A DNA stretch of 64,000 nucleotides, from assembly GCA_950022655.1 (NCBI GenBank), contig OX465584.1, positions 6,085,694 to 6,149,693 of the forward strand, given 5' to 3'. Source of the stretch: Alentia gelatinosa (taxonomy: Eukaryota; Annelida; Polychaeta; Phyllodocida; Polynoidae). Within the stretch, counting starts at the first letter, position 1. Every line of letters begins with the position of its first letter. The notes beneath the pieces were generated by a model. That model made no database searches, had not been told where the DNA came from, and saw only the letters and a list, made by a program, of their open reading frames with translations. Shown here one piece after another: positions 20,815 to 31,564 of this stretch. The position numbers were made by a program, and so were the translations under genes.

Positions 20815-21770
20815 AATAGTCTTTATTATCCACCTAACACAAAGTGTCCATAGAAAACACATAGGGAGTGTGTATCACCATACCCGGAGCATACAGATAT
20901 ATCCACCTAATACAAAGTGTCCATAGAAAACACATAGGGAGTGTGCATAGACATACCGGAGCATACAGATATATCCACCTAATACAAAGTGTCTATAGAA
21001 AACACATAGGGAGTGTGTATAGACATACCCGGAGCATACAGATATATCCACCTAATACAAAGTGTCCATAGAAAACACATAGGGAGTGTGTATCACCATA
21101 CCCAGAGCATACAGATATATCCACCTAATACAAAGTGTCCATAGAAAACACACAGGGAGTCTGTATGGACATACCCGGAGCATACAGATATATCCACCTA
21201 ATACAAAGTGTCCATAGAAAACACACAGGGAGTGTGTATCACCATACCCGGAGCATACAGATATATCCACCTAATACAAAGTGTCCATAGAAAACACACA
21301 GGGAGTGTGTATCACCATACCCGGAGCATACAGATATATCCACCTAATACAAAGTGTCCATAGAAAACACATAGGGAGTGTGTATCGCCATACCCGGAGC
21401 ATACAGATATATCCACCTAATACAAAGTGTCCATAGAAAACACATAGGGAATGTGTATAGACATACCCGGCGCATACAGATATGTTGTATGCTCCGGGTG
21501 GCGCATATTGAAAGTAATGCGTACGGAAAAATAGTGCATAACTAAAATGAACTGATATCGACATGCCACTTGCCCAGAAAATGTGGATAATAGATACAAT
21601 ATAGAGCGGTTTCAGATAAGCGGTTGTATACTCCTCGGAGTTGACTCTGCGTAATATCCTCGTATACATACGCTCGGATATTTCTACGCGTCAACTCCTC
21701 GGAGCATACGGCCGCTTGTATCTGAAACCGATCAATATTGTGTATGTATTTGGTAACCACCGACTGCGCA
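20815..21770. mobile_element. Family F element with an expanded internal repeat
   Basis: It starts TTTATTATCCACCTAACACA. After nine tandem 72-bp units come GTTGTATGCTCCGGGTGGCG and a foldback of AGCGGTTTCAGATAAGCGG..CCGCTTGTATCTGAAACCG around ACTACGCGTCAACT-like sequence. It ends near TGTGTATGTATTTGG. The copy at 28893 has only one 72-bp unit. Confidence 0.8.
20842..21490 (-). repeat. 72-bp tandem repeat (9 units)
   Basis: Each unit contains GTCCATAGAAAACACATAGG, GTGTGTATCACCATACCCGG and AGCATACAGATATATCCACC. Starts are at about 20845, 20919, 20990, 21063, 21136, 21208, 21281, 21356 and 21428. Because 72 is divisible by three, frames stay open across the array. Confidence 0.95.
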
Positions 21771-22042
21771 TTGGTATCAATTAATCGGTGATTATGCAGT
21801 GTTTATGCATTGTTTTTTCTGCATATTCAAGGTTCATGCCGATTTAAATTTTCCACAAAATCCTCAACATTGAAATCAAAACGTTGATTTTTTTTGTCTT
21901 TCGTGGACTAGTTAGTCAGTTAGCGGTGGCCTTATTATGTTTTGTTTTTATTTTGATTTGGAAAAGAGTTAATTGACGTAAGTTTTCATATACATTTACA
22001 TGATTTTCAAACAACATACGTAGTAACACTGGCAACAATAAA

Positions 22043-22378
22043 AGAGAAAACGTGGTTACTGAGCCCGAAGGGATGGCCGTTCGAGGTCTTTTAATGCCAT
22101 AGATACGTCCCGACGCCGCAGGCGGAGGGACATATTTATGGCATAAAAAGGCCGAGAATGGCATCCCTACGGGCTCAGTCACTACGTTTTCTTATTATTA
22201 CATACCTAAATATAAAAAAGGCCATTTTAGATTCTTATTAAATGTTCCAATTGAACCAATGGTCACAGTGCGCCCGAATATTCACTACGGGCGCAGTACG
22301 CCCGAACATTTATTGTACTGCACCCCTAGCAGCGGGTAGTATTTCATAGACGTTCGGCCATAGGTATGTAATAATAGT
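22043..22378 (+). mobile_element. Family M bipartite element, complete
   Basis: The hairpin module (22043-22192) has arms AGAAAACGTGGTTACTGAGC..GGATGGC and GCCATAAAAAGGCC..GGGCTCAGTCACTACGTTTTC. It joins a second module framed by TTATTATTACATACCTAA (about 22192-22209) and TAGGTATGTAATAATAG (22361-22377). This is one of the clearest examples of the two-part layout. Open frames in the hairpin are incidental. Confidence 0.85.
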
Positions 22379-22424
22379 AAAGGCGAACTTCATCAAATCT
22401 ATCTGCGAGCATTTCAAATACCAG

Positions 22425-22530
22425 ACTGTTTCCCTTCACCGATTTTGCGTCAGAGGACCAAAAAAATCGATCCGTGGTTCCCGATTGCAGATCGGTGCCG
22501 AAAAATCGGCCAATGAAGAATGGCCTTATA
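22425..22530 (-). mobile_element. Family E terminal fragment
   Basis: CCCGATTGCAGATCGGTGCC and AAAATCGGCCAATGAAGAATGG-like sequence match the E terminus in reverse. Confidence 0.65.
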
Positions 22531-22904
22531 TATCATCGCCACCATGGGGGCTTCGTTTGTGCCTGCATTCCAGTAGTTCTCATAGCTTGCATACCCTGAC
22601 CAATCTACATATTGATCCTTATTTCCTGTGTCCCTATACAACATTTTGTGTGCACTCAAAGACTAATGTGTCCATGAACTAAAATCTGGAAATGAAGCAA
22701 TCCATTCAAGAACATGGGTCTCAGGTATTTATCATCTAATGAATATGTTCTGTAGCTTTTGCTTTCACAGCACGCAATACTTTACGACCAGATTCTAAGC
22801 TGTTTTGTGTATTAATTATTGTGAAATTGTTATTCTATATAGTCTACATATTTGCATCTAGACGCTCCCATGCCTGACCAGCAAAGCAGCATCTAACATA
22901 AAGC
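22531..22904. other. No gene recognised
   Basis: Nothing supported. Confidence 0.4.
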
Positions 22905-23630
22905 CATTTTGCAATGGCCGATTATTCGGCACCGATCTACAGTCGGGAACCACCGATCGATTTCTCTTTATATACCGACGCTATATCGCTGAACGGAAAT
23001 AGCATGGTACTTGAAATTGGCCCCGATAAATTTGGCAAGGATTAAGTAATAAAGCCACCACCGATGGACTTGGTCAACGACCAACAGAATCAAAACGCTT
23101 TGCTTTCTTAAGCCCAATGCCCATCCACTGATTTCGAAACATTTATGTACCTTTGTCGGCGACAAACGGATGGTAATTTGTCTCAGCCAAGGCATCCTAA
23201 CAGAGTTGGCAGTAATTAGTAGATATAGGATAGCTAGGCAAGGGTCAGCCACCGATTAGTGAACCATCTCCTTCAGATGTTATTTCATCACCGACAAGTT
23301 GTGGTTTCTACGTTCTAAAATTGGTGGTGAAAAGGTTATCAACATGTTGATAAATCTAGTCGCCGACAACGGAATGTTGGTAAATTGGGCTTGATTGGGT
23401 TACATAATTTGCCTGCGACAAGTTTGCAGACTCCTATACGATTTCCGAACTAATCGTTCAACCCGTAATCGGTAGATGGGTATTGGGCTTTAGGAGAGAC
23501 TTGGAGAAACAAGGTATACACTGCACCCTTACCGATTATTTGATATCGATGTACAGTCAGTGGCACCACTGACAGACTTTTGGAGGAACTCAATCGGTGC
23601 CGTTTTCGTCAACTAACGGAAAATGTCGTA
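22905..23630 (+). mobile_element. Family E element with nested family O
   Basis: The left arm has GCAATGGCCGATTATTCGGC and ACAGTCGGGAACCACCGATC. The right arm has CGATGTACAGTCAGTGGCAC, CACTGACAGACTTTTGGAGG and CGTCAACTAACGG. Family O occupies 23109-23492. Confidence 0.7.
23109..23492 (-). mobile_element. Family O MITE nested in family E
   Basis: The ends TTAAGCCCAATGCCCATC and AGATGGGTATTGGGCTTTA are inverted. The palindrome TTATCAACATGTTGATAAA lies at about 23336-23354. It is in the reverse orientation to 7468-7872, with GTACCTTTGTCGGCGACAAA at the left. Confidence 0.8.
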
Positions 23631-24090
23631 TACATAGAACTGTGGTCCTTTCATACCTTGATTATGAACAAATATCATAGAGAGAGAAAGTTAGTGTGGC
23701 TAAGATGGAATCCTTTCCCCTCGGGACCTTTTCAGACACGTCTGGGTAGTTGTGTACAACATTTCTGCCAAAAAGAAAAGGTTAATCGAAATTATACCAG
23801 ACTTTCTGTTTCCACAATGGATATGATGAGTATTTTTAATACGATACAGCCTGTTAATGGTGGAAGGAGAAATTTTCTCCAAATTCTTTCATTTGAACAA
23901 ACTCTACAGCAGAAACTAGCCATACACACCATACTGTTAATCCGATTAAAATTTCCAACTGACAGACTAAGCATTGCTACAAAATACTGCAGGAGCTAGA
24001 ATGTCTTTTAGTAGGCAAGAAACAGTGGCAGTGTCTGCCTGTACCCACTCGTAGTTATAACGTGAGAAGGCCTCTCTCCACATGCCGACT
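23631..24090. other. Unassigned; 139-codon open frame without motifs
   Basis: An open frame spans 23580-23999 on the plus strand, but it starts inside a family E arm, has no recognisable domain, and competes with open frames on the other strand. It is not called as a gene. Confidence 0.35.
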
Positions 24091-24656
24091 TCTGCCATGT
24101 TTTGGCCTTCGATAGATTTGTCGGTCACCACCGGCAGATTTGTCCTAATTTTTGTCAGAAGTCGGCACGTGGAACCAGATTTTGAAAAAAAAACAACTTT
24201 TAATTTCGATTTTAGCCATTTCGCGGCACCACCTTATGGCAATCAATACATGTAGGTTGATTTTGTCGGGAATTGTGATTTCTACAAGAAGTCACAAAAG
24301 TCGGTCGGCAAGGCTATTCAATGACAATATCATCAATATCTCACCTTCAATATTTGGCGCTCACACCACCATTCCCAAATTTACCTACAAGGTTGTGTGG
24401 CCGCTAGAAAGTGCTGATCCCTTTACCAACAGGAAGAAATAAACCTATAATGCGGCGTTTCCTCCTCCGATTATGACTACCGATTATGGTATTTCGCACC
24501 GCCGACCGATTATGCGACACATCTAGTGCAATAATCCTCAGGTGGAAACCGAAATGGTCAACGATTTTTCTCTCCCACCTTATGCAGTTTGGCATCCCCG
24601 AGTGACCTCTGCACCCACCAACGAAGTCAAACTGAATTGATTTAAAGTTTTTTTGC

Positions 24657-24660
<4 letters not shown>
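24091..24660. mobile_element. Family P fragment
   Basis: GGCGTTTCCTCCTCCGATTA, ACTACCGATTATGG, GCAATAATCCTCAGGTGGAA and CCAACGAAGTCAAAC match 40040-40240 (CTGCCGATTATGATCACTG, GCAATAATCGTCGGGTGGAA, CGACGAAGTCAAACC). The left end (ACATGCCGACTTCTGCCATG, CAGAAGTCGGCACGTGG) contains its own inversion. Confidence 0.6.

Positions 24661-24702
<42 letters not shown>
24659..24702. repeat. (TA)n microsatellite
   Basis: About 21 TA dinucleotides in an uninterrupted run. Confidence 0.98.
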
Positions 24703-24704
<2 letters not shown>

Positions 24705-24879
24705 CCAAATTAATCGGTGATCATTCCATATACCAGGCTGTTTCCTAATTACACCAATGTCCTGAATAATCAGCTAATGAAAATGAGCTTTTAGGATAGT
24801 CATATAATCTATCCTATTTTCATCGCCCATTGGAAGAAGGCGATATAGGGACCTCACATAATTGGTGGCAATCTCGTCG

Positions 24880-25915
24880 GCCAATACAAATGGGGATATG
24901 GAGAATCGGTTTCATTCTCATCGGTTAATAGAAACTGGCTACATCGGGAACTCATATAATATGTTCCATTTTCATCGGCCAATATAAAGGGGTAAAATGT
25001 GGAACTCACATAATCGGTACCGTTTTCATCGACCAATAGAAACTGGCTACATGGGGAACTCATACATTCAGTTTCATTCTCGTCGGCCAATAGAAACTGG
25101 TTACATCGGGAAGTCATATAATCAGTTTCATTCTCGTCGGCCAATGGAAACTGGCTACAAGGGGAAGTCATATAATCAGAGCTGTTTTTGCTAGCCAAAA
25201 AAGATGGCTACATGGGAACTCATAGAATCGGTGCAGTTTTTTCTGGCCAATGGAAACTGGCTACATGGGGAACTCATATAATCAGTTTTATTCTCGTCGG
25301 CCAATGGAAACTAGCTACATGGGGAACTCATATAATCGGTGCCGTTTTTGCTGGCCAATGGAAACTGGTTACATCGGGAAATCATAGAATCGGTGCCGTT
25401 TTTACTGGCCAATGGAAACTGACTACATGGGAAACTCATATAATCGGTTTCATTCTTGTCAGCCAATGGAAACTGGCTACATGGGGAACTCATATAATCG
25501 GTGCCATTTTTGCTGGCCAATGGAAACTGGTTACATCGGGAAATCATAGAATAGGTGCTGTTTTTGCTGGCTAAAAAAAATGGCTACATGGGGAAGTCAT
25601 ATAATCGGTTTCATTCTCGTCGGCCAATGGAAACTGGCTACATGGGGAACTAATAAAATCGTTGCCGTTTTTGCTGACCAATAAAAACTAGCTACATGGG
25701 AACTCATATAATCGGTGCTGTTTTTTCTGGCCCACGGAAACTGGCTACATCGGGAACTCATAGAATCGGTGCCGTTTTTGCTGGCCAATAGAAACTGGCT
25801 ACATGGGGAACTCATATAATCGGTTTCCTTTTCGTCAGCCAATGGAAACTGGCTACATGATGAACTCATATAATCGCTGCCGTTTTTTTCTGGCCAATGG
25901 AAACAGGTTTTACAG
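24880..25915 (+). repeat. 54-bp minisatellite (about 19 copies)
   Basis: Units contain GGGAACTCATATAATCGGT, a variable GTTTTTGCTGG or TTTCATTCTCGTCGG segment, and CCAATGGAAACTGGCTACAT. CGGCCAATGGAAAC is the family E terminus, so the array probably grew from an E end. At 54 bp (18 codons) frames stay open and give spurious repeat proteins on both strands. Confidence 0.95.
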
Positions 25916-25924
25916 AGAGCACGA

Positions 25925-26240
25925 CACAGTAACCCCCTCCACCCCCTCCCACGCGAGTCCAGACAACAGCGCCGAGCACCTAAGACTTCTTCCCTTGTCC
26001 TCGTTGCTACTGCGCATGTCTGGTAAGGCCCTCGGCCTTCCTCGCGCATGCGCTGTTGACATAATGTACGCATTGGGTTAAATGTCGTCTGCGCACGCGC
26101 CACCGGAAATTGCTCATCCATCGGTCGGATCGACTGGCGCGCCACCGCCCGGGACGCCGGCCAACTGCCAGGGCCATGATCACGTGGTTCCCCGCGGCCC
26201 CGGAACGAGTATACTGATGCAATATGTATCGTCGCGCCCG
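25925..26240. promoter_or_regulatory. CpG island promoter (NRF-1, ETS, E-box)
   Basis: NRF-1-like sites: CTGCGCATGTC (about 26010), CGCGCATGCGCTG (about 26043-26055) and CTGCGCACGCGCC (about 26089-26101). An ETS-like ACCGGAAAT follows at about 26102 and CACGTG at 26181-26186. CpG density is high (GGCGCGCCACCGCCCGGGAC). This is a typical housekeeping promoter signature. Direction is unknown; the long minus-strand open frame across it runs into the minisatellite and is not supported. Confidence 0.55.
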
Positions 26241-26690
26241 TGCGCCGCTTCCTTATACATGTTTGTTTTGAAGCGGCCTTAAAGTGGTTCCTTTTTGCCG
26301 TTGATAACGGGCTGAAGTCCTGGTGGGGTATTTTTATACATGTATTGGAATCTAGGTGGGGATTGCTCGGACAAAAAAAGGTCAGTTCTTCCTTAAGTAA
26401 CTTTCTGCAGAAGGAAAATGAGCTAGACGGCGCATATATATGGTACTTGGTGTAAGAATATATCTCAAACTTCTGCTGAGACATGTATTTTATTCATATC
26501 AGAAGTGGTACGATACTAGGTTTGGCATGATTCTTTTCCTGTCTTAAAAAGATACTTTTGATGACACAAATATTGCATTTAAGATGGGAAAGAATATATG
26601 TTTTTCAATTCATGCGAAAATAATTGAACTATAAAAAAATACCAATAAGAGATAAGTTTTATAGATTCCGCCAAGAGACCCGATTTTGAC
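26241..26690. other. No gene recognised
   Basis: Sequence downstream of the island, becoming A/T-rich. No clear donor-bounded exon was identified. Confidence 0.4.
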
Positions 26691-27136
26691 AATATTGCGG
26701 ACCTTCCACCTGGAGATTATTGCCACCGATTCTGGCATTTAGCACCATTCCCGGCATTTATGCTTATGGGCAACGATTCTTGAATTTAACACCACCTGAC
26801 GACTTTGAGCCATCAATGGGTGGGAATTTAGTGTAAACGCTATACGAGTGCCAACCATAGATCGTCAGATTATGCAATTTGACACCAACTGACGATCATG
26901 CTGACGATTTTACAATGACGGCTATTTCATTATTAAATTTTTTTTAAACTCTGTAAAAATCTAAATTGATTCACCGATTGAATCGTGAGGCAATCGTGAC
27001 CATGGTTTAAGGGTTTTGGTCCTCCAAAGGCGTTTCTACGCTCTACGATTTCAAACCATATCCACGATTTTAAGCTATCGGGGACCTCCCGATAGTTCAC
27101 AAATTTGGCATTTCAAATCGTAGCTATCGGGAAGTA

Positions 27137-27533
27137 TAGGGGGGGGAGTCCACTAACCATGACAAGGCTATGACAAGCGCTGACAAGAAAGTTCCAATCA
27201 GCTCTTGTCACAGCCTTGTTGTAAAAAGGGGGGCTTTACGATAGCGTTGTTGGGGCATGTCGGGAAGTGCACGCTCCACTAAAATTTCCTACCGTATACC
27301 TCTGTGACACGCTCCCACCACGCCATGACCCTCCATGACAAGAAACCAGTCATGGGAAAAATCGCTCCTGTCATGGGAAGGCTCCTGACAAGCTTCCAAT
27401 CATGGCCTTGTCATAGACTCTTGTCAGGAACTGGGGTCTACCAATCGCGACAGGGCCTCCTGTCGTAGTCTAATCGTGAACCTTGTCGGGAACCCATTGT
27501 CCTAGCCTTGTCGTGGTTGGTGGACACCACCCG
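27137..27533 (+). mobile_element. Family B MITE (diverged)
   Basis: The ends GGGGGGGAGTCCACTAACCA and GTGGTTGGTGGACACCACCC are inverted. The interior carries GGGAAGTGCACGCTCCAC, also in the B copies at 41.9 and 62.86 kb. Confidence 0.75.
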
Positions 27534-27534
27534 T

Positions 27535-27980
27535 AAAGGCGGGCATCCACCAACCATGACAAGGCTGCGACAATGGTTTTCCGACAAGGTCAACGAAAGG
27601 TCTACGATTGGAAGGCTTGTCGTAGCCTTGTCTTGGTTGGTGGACCCCAGTTCCCAACAAGAGTCTACGACAATGTCACGACAGGCTGCAACTGGAAGCT
27701 TGTCAGGGGTCTGTCGGGGTTACGACAAAATCGCACATGTTCGATTTTTGCCACGACTGGAGCCTTATCGTGGAGTGTTGTGGTTTCCTCGATATCACTG
27801 TCATAGTGTGTCGGGACCATGGACGCCTTTTTTACAAGAACCAGCAACGTCTACGACACGCCCCGACAACGCTGTCGTAAAGCCCCTCTTCTCACGACAA
27901 GGCTGCGACAACCCGCCGATAGGAACTTTCTTGTCGGCACTTGTCGTAGCCTTGTCGTGGTTGGTGGACGCCCGCCTTTA
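27535..27980 (+). mobile_element. Family B MITE
   Basis: TA|AAGGCGGGCATCCACC to GTGGACGCCCGCCTT|TA, with internal TCCCAACAAGAGTCTACGAC and a diverged ATCGCACATGTTCGAT. The 157-codon frame across it is incidental. TA borders both sides. Confidence 0.85.
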
Positions 27981-28017
27981 GTCGTAGACCATCGTGGTAG
28001 GTAGGGGCTGGCCTTTA

Positions 28018-28446
28018 TCTAAGCTTGGACCCATTGTAAGGTAAGCGCTGTGTATGTGTTCTGTCAGCTGGAAATAATCATCTTGCATCAGAGACTATTG
28101 GTAGGAAACCATTGTCTGAGCATCAACTGCCATCCATTCCATATGGTCATTATCAAGCCTATTGTAAGCCTATCAATGTGACCTCATAACAGGAGAATTG
28201 ACCACTTAATGTCTAAATTAATTGGTATCCTACAAATATCCAAATAATTAATCAATTTCTGGTTCAGAGGATAAAGTCTATGTTGTGTATCAGTAGGTCT
28301 TTGTTCTCTGGAGTAGTGTGGTGAAACATCGGTGTATACTGTAGAATCGTGGCGGATATCTGAATTATTTAGTATTTTTCTACTATTTATTGACATCCAT
28401 AATCATTGATCTACAGCCCACAAAACAACGATGATTATAAGTATTA
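28018..28446. other. No gene recognised
   Basis: Nothing supported. Confidence 0.4.
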
Positions 28447-28618
28447 GGCCCGGCGTCCACCTACTACGATATAAACCCCATTACAATGCATGGTGGATTG
28501 GCATGTCTAAACAAATGTCTACGATTTTGCACCTTCCCGATATGTCTCCGATATAGACTTTTTGTATCGGAGCCATATCGGTAGGTCTAATTTTCTATCG
28601 TAGTAGGTGGACGCTATA
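28447..28618 (-). mobile_element. Family A MITE, internally deleted
   Basis: Both ends are present (AGGCCCGGCGTCCACCTACT and TAGTAGGTGGACGCTATAGG) but the middle is shortened to about 170 bp. Confidence 0.85.
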
Positions 28619-28892
28619 GGCAGTATTCTATGCAGTACCCAATGATTGACACACCTATTCTTTCTCTATCATTTTGAGCAACAACTTCTATTAGCTTTAA
28701 TCGAAAAAGAAAAAAAGTAAATGATAAGATTTATACCACATGTCTGTGATTGCAACTATAGCTTCCTTACAGAATTATATGTAACACCCTTACCATGGTC
28801 GTAAACCATAAATGACGAGATGAAGTTGTTGCTGATCGAAGAAAGAGGTTGAAAGAGAGAGTTTCGCAAACAAACGTCAACCCCAACTCATC
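28619..28892. other. No gene recognised
   Basis: Nothing supported. Confidence 0.4.
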
Positions 28893-29165
28893 TTTTATTA
28901 TCCACTGAATACATAGTGTCCATAGAAAACACATGGGCAGTGTGTATCTACATACCCGGAGCATACAGATATGTTGTATGCTCCGGGTTGCAAAAGCCGG
29001 CGCATACAGAAAATAGTGCGTATGGAAAAATAGTGCGTACCCTAAATGAACTAATATCAGAACCTCACTTGTGAGGAAAAGGTGGATATTACTACGCGTC
29101 AACTCCTCGAAGCATACGGCCGCTTGTATCTGAAACCAGTCAATTCTGTGTATGTATTATACCCA
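28893..29165. mobile_element. Family F element with one 72-bp unit
   Basis: TTTATTATCCACTGAATACA, one GTCCATAGAAAACACATGGG unit, GTTGTATGCTCCGGGTTGC, then ACTACGCGTCAACTCCTCG, CCGCTTGTATCTGAAACC and CTGTGTATGTATTATACCC. It is the unexpanded counterpart of 20815-21770. Confidence 0.85.
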
Positions 29166-29544
29166 AAAGTAATATTCCCTTCCCATGAATTAGTTAAGAA
29201 ACCATGTGGAAGTGTACATCCACACTCTGACGATATCTCAAAGTGTTCCGTATGGCAATATACGGTATGGGGAGTAGAAGTGCACAACAACTAACAGTAC
29301 GTGTATCAGTATTAGTATTCATCCTACCCTGTCTCCAATACATAATGTAATTCATTTGTTACCAGCGTGCAATAAATAACACTTTACTGCACGCTCACCA
29401 GAATACAGTCGCCCATTGTAAAGTCCATGGAGTTTTTTATTTAGGGTAGAATAAACTGATATATTTCATACTCGCTAGCGCTCGTGTATTACTACGCGTC
29501 AACCTCTCGTGGTTTATGGCCGCCTGTCCACAAAACCATCGATT
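29166..29544. mobile_element. Family F/G-like remnants
   Basis: Contains TTCATCCTACCCTGTCTCC and a TTAGGGTAGAATAA-like inverse (about 29322-29452), a degenerate family G module, and TATTACTACGCGTCAACC as in family F hairpins. Boundaries are unclear. Confidence 0.45.
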
Positions 29545-29862
29545 AAAGTAATTTTTTCTTGCTTACCGGTACTTGGGTTCCCTATTCCTATATACCTTCA
29601 AATATTATTAAAAATGGTTATTTCTTTACCTAAGAAAGCCCCAAGAAAAAGGGCCACCCTTATTGAGTATCTGCAACAGCTATGTTTTCGTCCCCGCGCT
29701 CTTTATATCACATGGTCAACCCAGGACGAAAACGTCAGCCCGGGACGAAAACGTCAGCCTGGGACAAAAACGTCAGCCTCGCTACATAACTCAGAATTAC
29801 TGCACCCCCAGCAGCAGTATGTAACTATAGAGGTTTCGGAATTGGGTATATAGGAATATGCT
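29545..29862 (-). mobile_element. Family L element, second module
   Basis: TACCGGTACTTGGGTTCCC|TATTCCTATATACC opens and GGGTATATAGGAATATG closes. The interior carries three GGGACGAAAACGTCAGCC-type repeats, present in inverse at 38780-38835, and CACCCCCAGCAGCAG. Confidence 0.75.
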
Positions 29863-29865
29863 TAT

Positions 29866-31302
29866 CATTGACACCCCATACACTGACACTGATATGCTAT
29901 GAGCTGACCCTGTAGACTGACATTGATACTGTACATGCTACTGACTGACACCCCATACACTGACACCGACACGCTATGAGCTGACACCCCGTACACTGAT
30001 ACGCTATGAGCTGACACCCCATAGGGTGACACTGATACGCTGTGAGCCGACACCCCATAGAGTGATACCCTATGGGCAGACACCCCATATAGTGATACGC
30101 TATGAGCTGACACCTAGTAGAGTGACACGCTATGATTTGACACCCCGGAGGGTGACACACTGTAATCTGACACCCCGTAAAGTGACACGCCGTGAGCTGA
30201 CACCCTGTAGAGTGACACGCTATGAGCTAACACCCCGTAGAGTGACAAGCTATGAGCTGACACCCCCGTACAGTGACACGCTGTGAGCTGACACCCCGTA
30301 CAGTGACATGCTGTGAGCTGACACCTCGTACAGTGACACGCTGTGAGCTGACACCCCGTACAGTAACACGCTATGAGCTGACACCCTGTGCTGTGAGCTC
30401 AAACCCCGTAGAGTGACACGCTCTGAGCTGACACCCTGTAAGGTGACACTGATATGCTAAGAGCTGACAGCCCATACAGTGACACTGATACTCTACATGC
30501 TACTAACTGACACCCCATACACTGACAGTGACACAATATAAGCTGACACCCCGTAGAGTGACACGCTATGAGCTGACAACCCGTAGAGTGACACGCTATG
30601 AGCCCTCACCCCATAGAGTGACACGCTATGAGCTGACATCCCGTAGAATGACACGCTGTGAGCTGACACCCCGTAGAGTGACACGCCGTGAGCTGACACC
30701 CCGTAGAGTGACACGCTGTGAGCTGACACCCCGTAGAGTGACATGCTGTGAGCTGACACCCAGTAGAGTGACACGCTGTGAGCTGACACCTCGTACACTG
30801 ATACGCTATGAGCTGACACCTCGTACACTGACATGCTATGTGCTGACACCCCGTACAGTGACACGCTATGAGCTGTCACCCCATAGAGTGACACGCTATG
30901 AGCTGACACCCAATAGAGTGACACGCTGTGATCTGACACCCCATAGAATGACACGCTATGAGCTGACCCCCCGTAGAGTGACACGCTATGAGCTGACACC
31001 CCGTAGAGCGACACGCTATGAGCTGACATCCCGTAGAGCGACACGCTGTGAGCTGACACCCGGTAGAGTGACACGCCGTGAGCTGACACCCCGTAGAGTG
31101 ACATGCTGTGAGCTGACAACCCGTAGAGTGACACGCTGTGAGCTGACACCCAGTAGAGTGACACGCTGTGATCTGACACCCCGTAGAGTGACACGCTGTG
31201 AGCTGACACCCCGTGGAGTGACACGCCGTGAGCTGACACCCTGTGGAGTGACACACTATGAGCCGACACCCCGTGGAGTGACACGCCGTGAGCTGACTGC
31301 AG
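29866..31302 (+). repeat. 30-bp minisatellite (about 48 copies)
   Basis: The unit is GAGCTGACACCCCGTAGAGT plus GACACGCTAT. The right half is more regular than the left. Ten-codon periodicity leaves long frames open on both strands (plus strand 30528-31457; minus strand 30493-31284 and 30876-31358), encoding repeats such as CELTPRRVTR and SAHSVSLYGV. Without start context, domain or unique flanking exon, these are not called as genes. Confidence 0.97.
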
Positions 31303-31500
31303 ATTGCGGGCTGATGGGGTCGGCAGATCCCGCCGATCAGTTGGCGATCCTTATTCATCAGGCGCGGCGGGCGGGGAAGGAGCCGGGATCGATTCTCTTA
31401 TTACAGGTGGCGTGCCGCGAGGTGCCGCGAGGTGCGGGCGGCGTGAGGCGGGCCTGAGGCGGGCGTGAGGGCGGCGTGAGGGGATCGTTAACCGATCACT
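31303..31500. other. G/C-rich segment with GGCG-rich short repeats
   Basis: GAGGTGCCGCGAGGTGCGGG and GGCGTGAGGCGGGC phrases repeat irregularly between two arrays. It could be a CpG island, but no promoter motif was recognised. Confidence 0.4.
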
Positions 31501-31564
31501 CTTCCACCACCTCCTGCTCGTCTTAGTCTAGAAGAGAGTCAGAGGATTTCCTAACTGACTGGCC

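Larger units (their letters stand above)
26691..28017. mobile_element. Family N element carrying two family B insertions
   Basis: Interior sequence (GATTCACCGATTGAATCGTG, TCTACGATTTCAAACC) resembles N at 19150-19200. Two B copies follow, then the N terminus ATCGTGGTAGGTAGGGGCTG ending GGCCTTTAT near 28017. The left terminus is not resolved. TTAACACCACCTGACGACTT near 26796 is an unclassified shared motif. Confidence 0.6.

Noticed and set aside
22043..22192. tRNA-like B box (CCGTTCGAGGTC) in the family M hairpin, suggesting a SINE
   Set aside because: It sits within a long perfect-arm hairpin, lacks an A box at the right distance and lacks a 3' tail.
23580..23999. 139-codon frame near 23.6 kb
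   Set aside because: It begins within a family E arm, shows no motif, and opposite-strand frames overlap it.
25597..26484. 295-codon minus-strand frame as a gene
   Set aside because: It crosses an NRF-1-type CpG island and continues into the 54-bp minisatellite; no domain is recognisable.
30493..31457. Long open frames (263 and 309 codons) as repeat-protein genes
   Set aside because: They follow from a 30-bp unit that is a multiple of three; both strands are open at once and there is no signal peptide, domain or unique exon.
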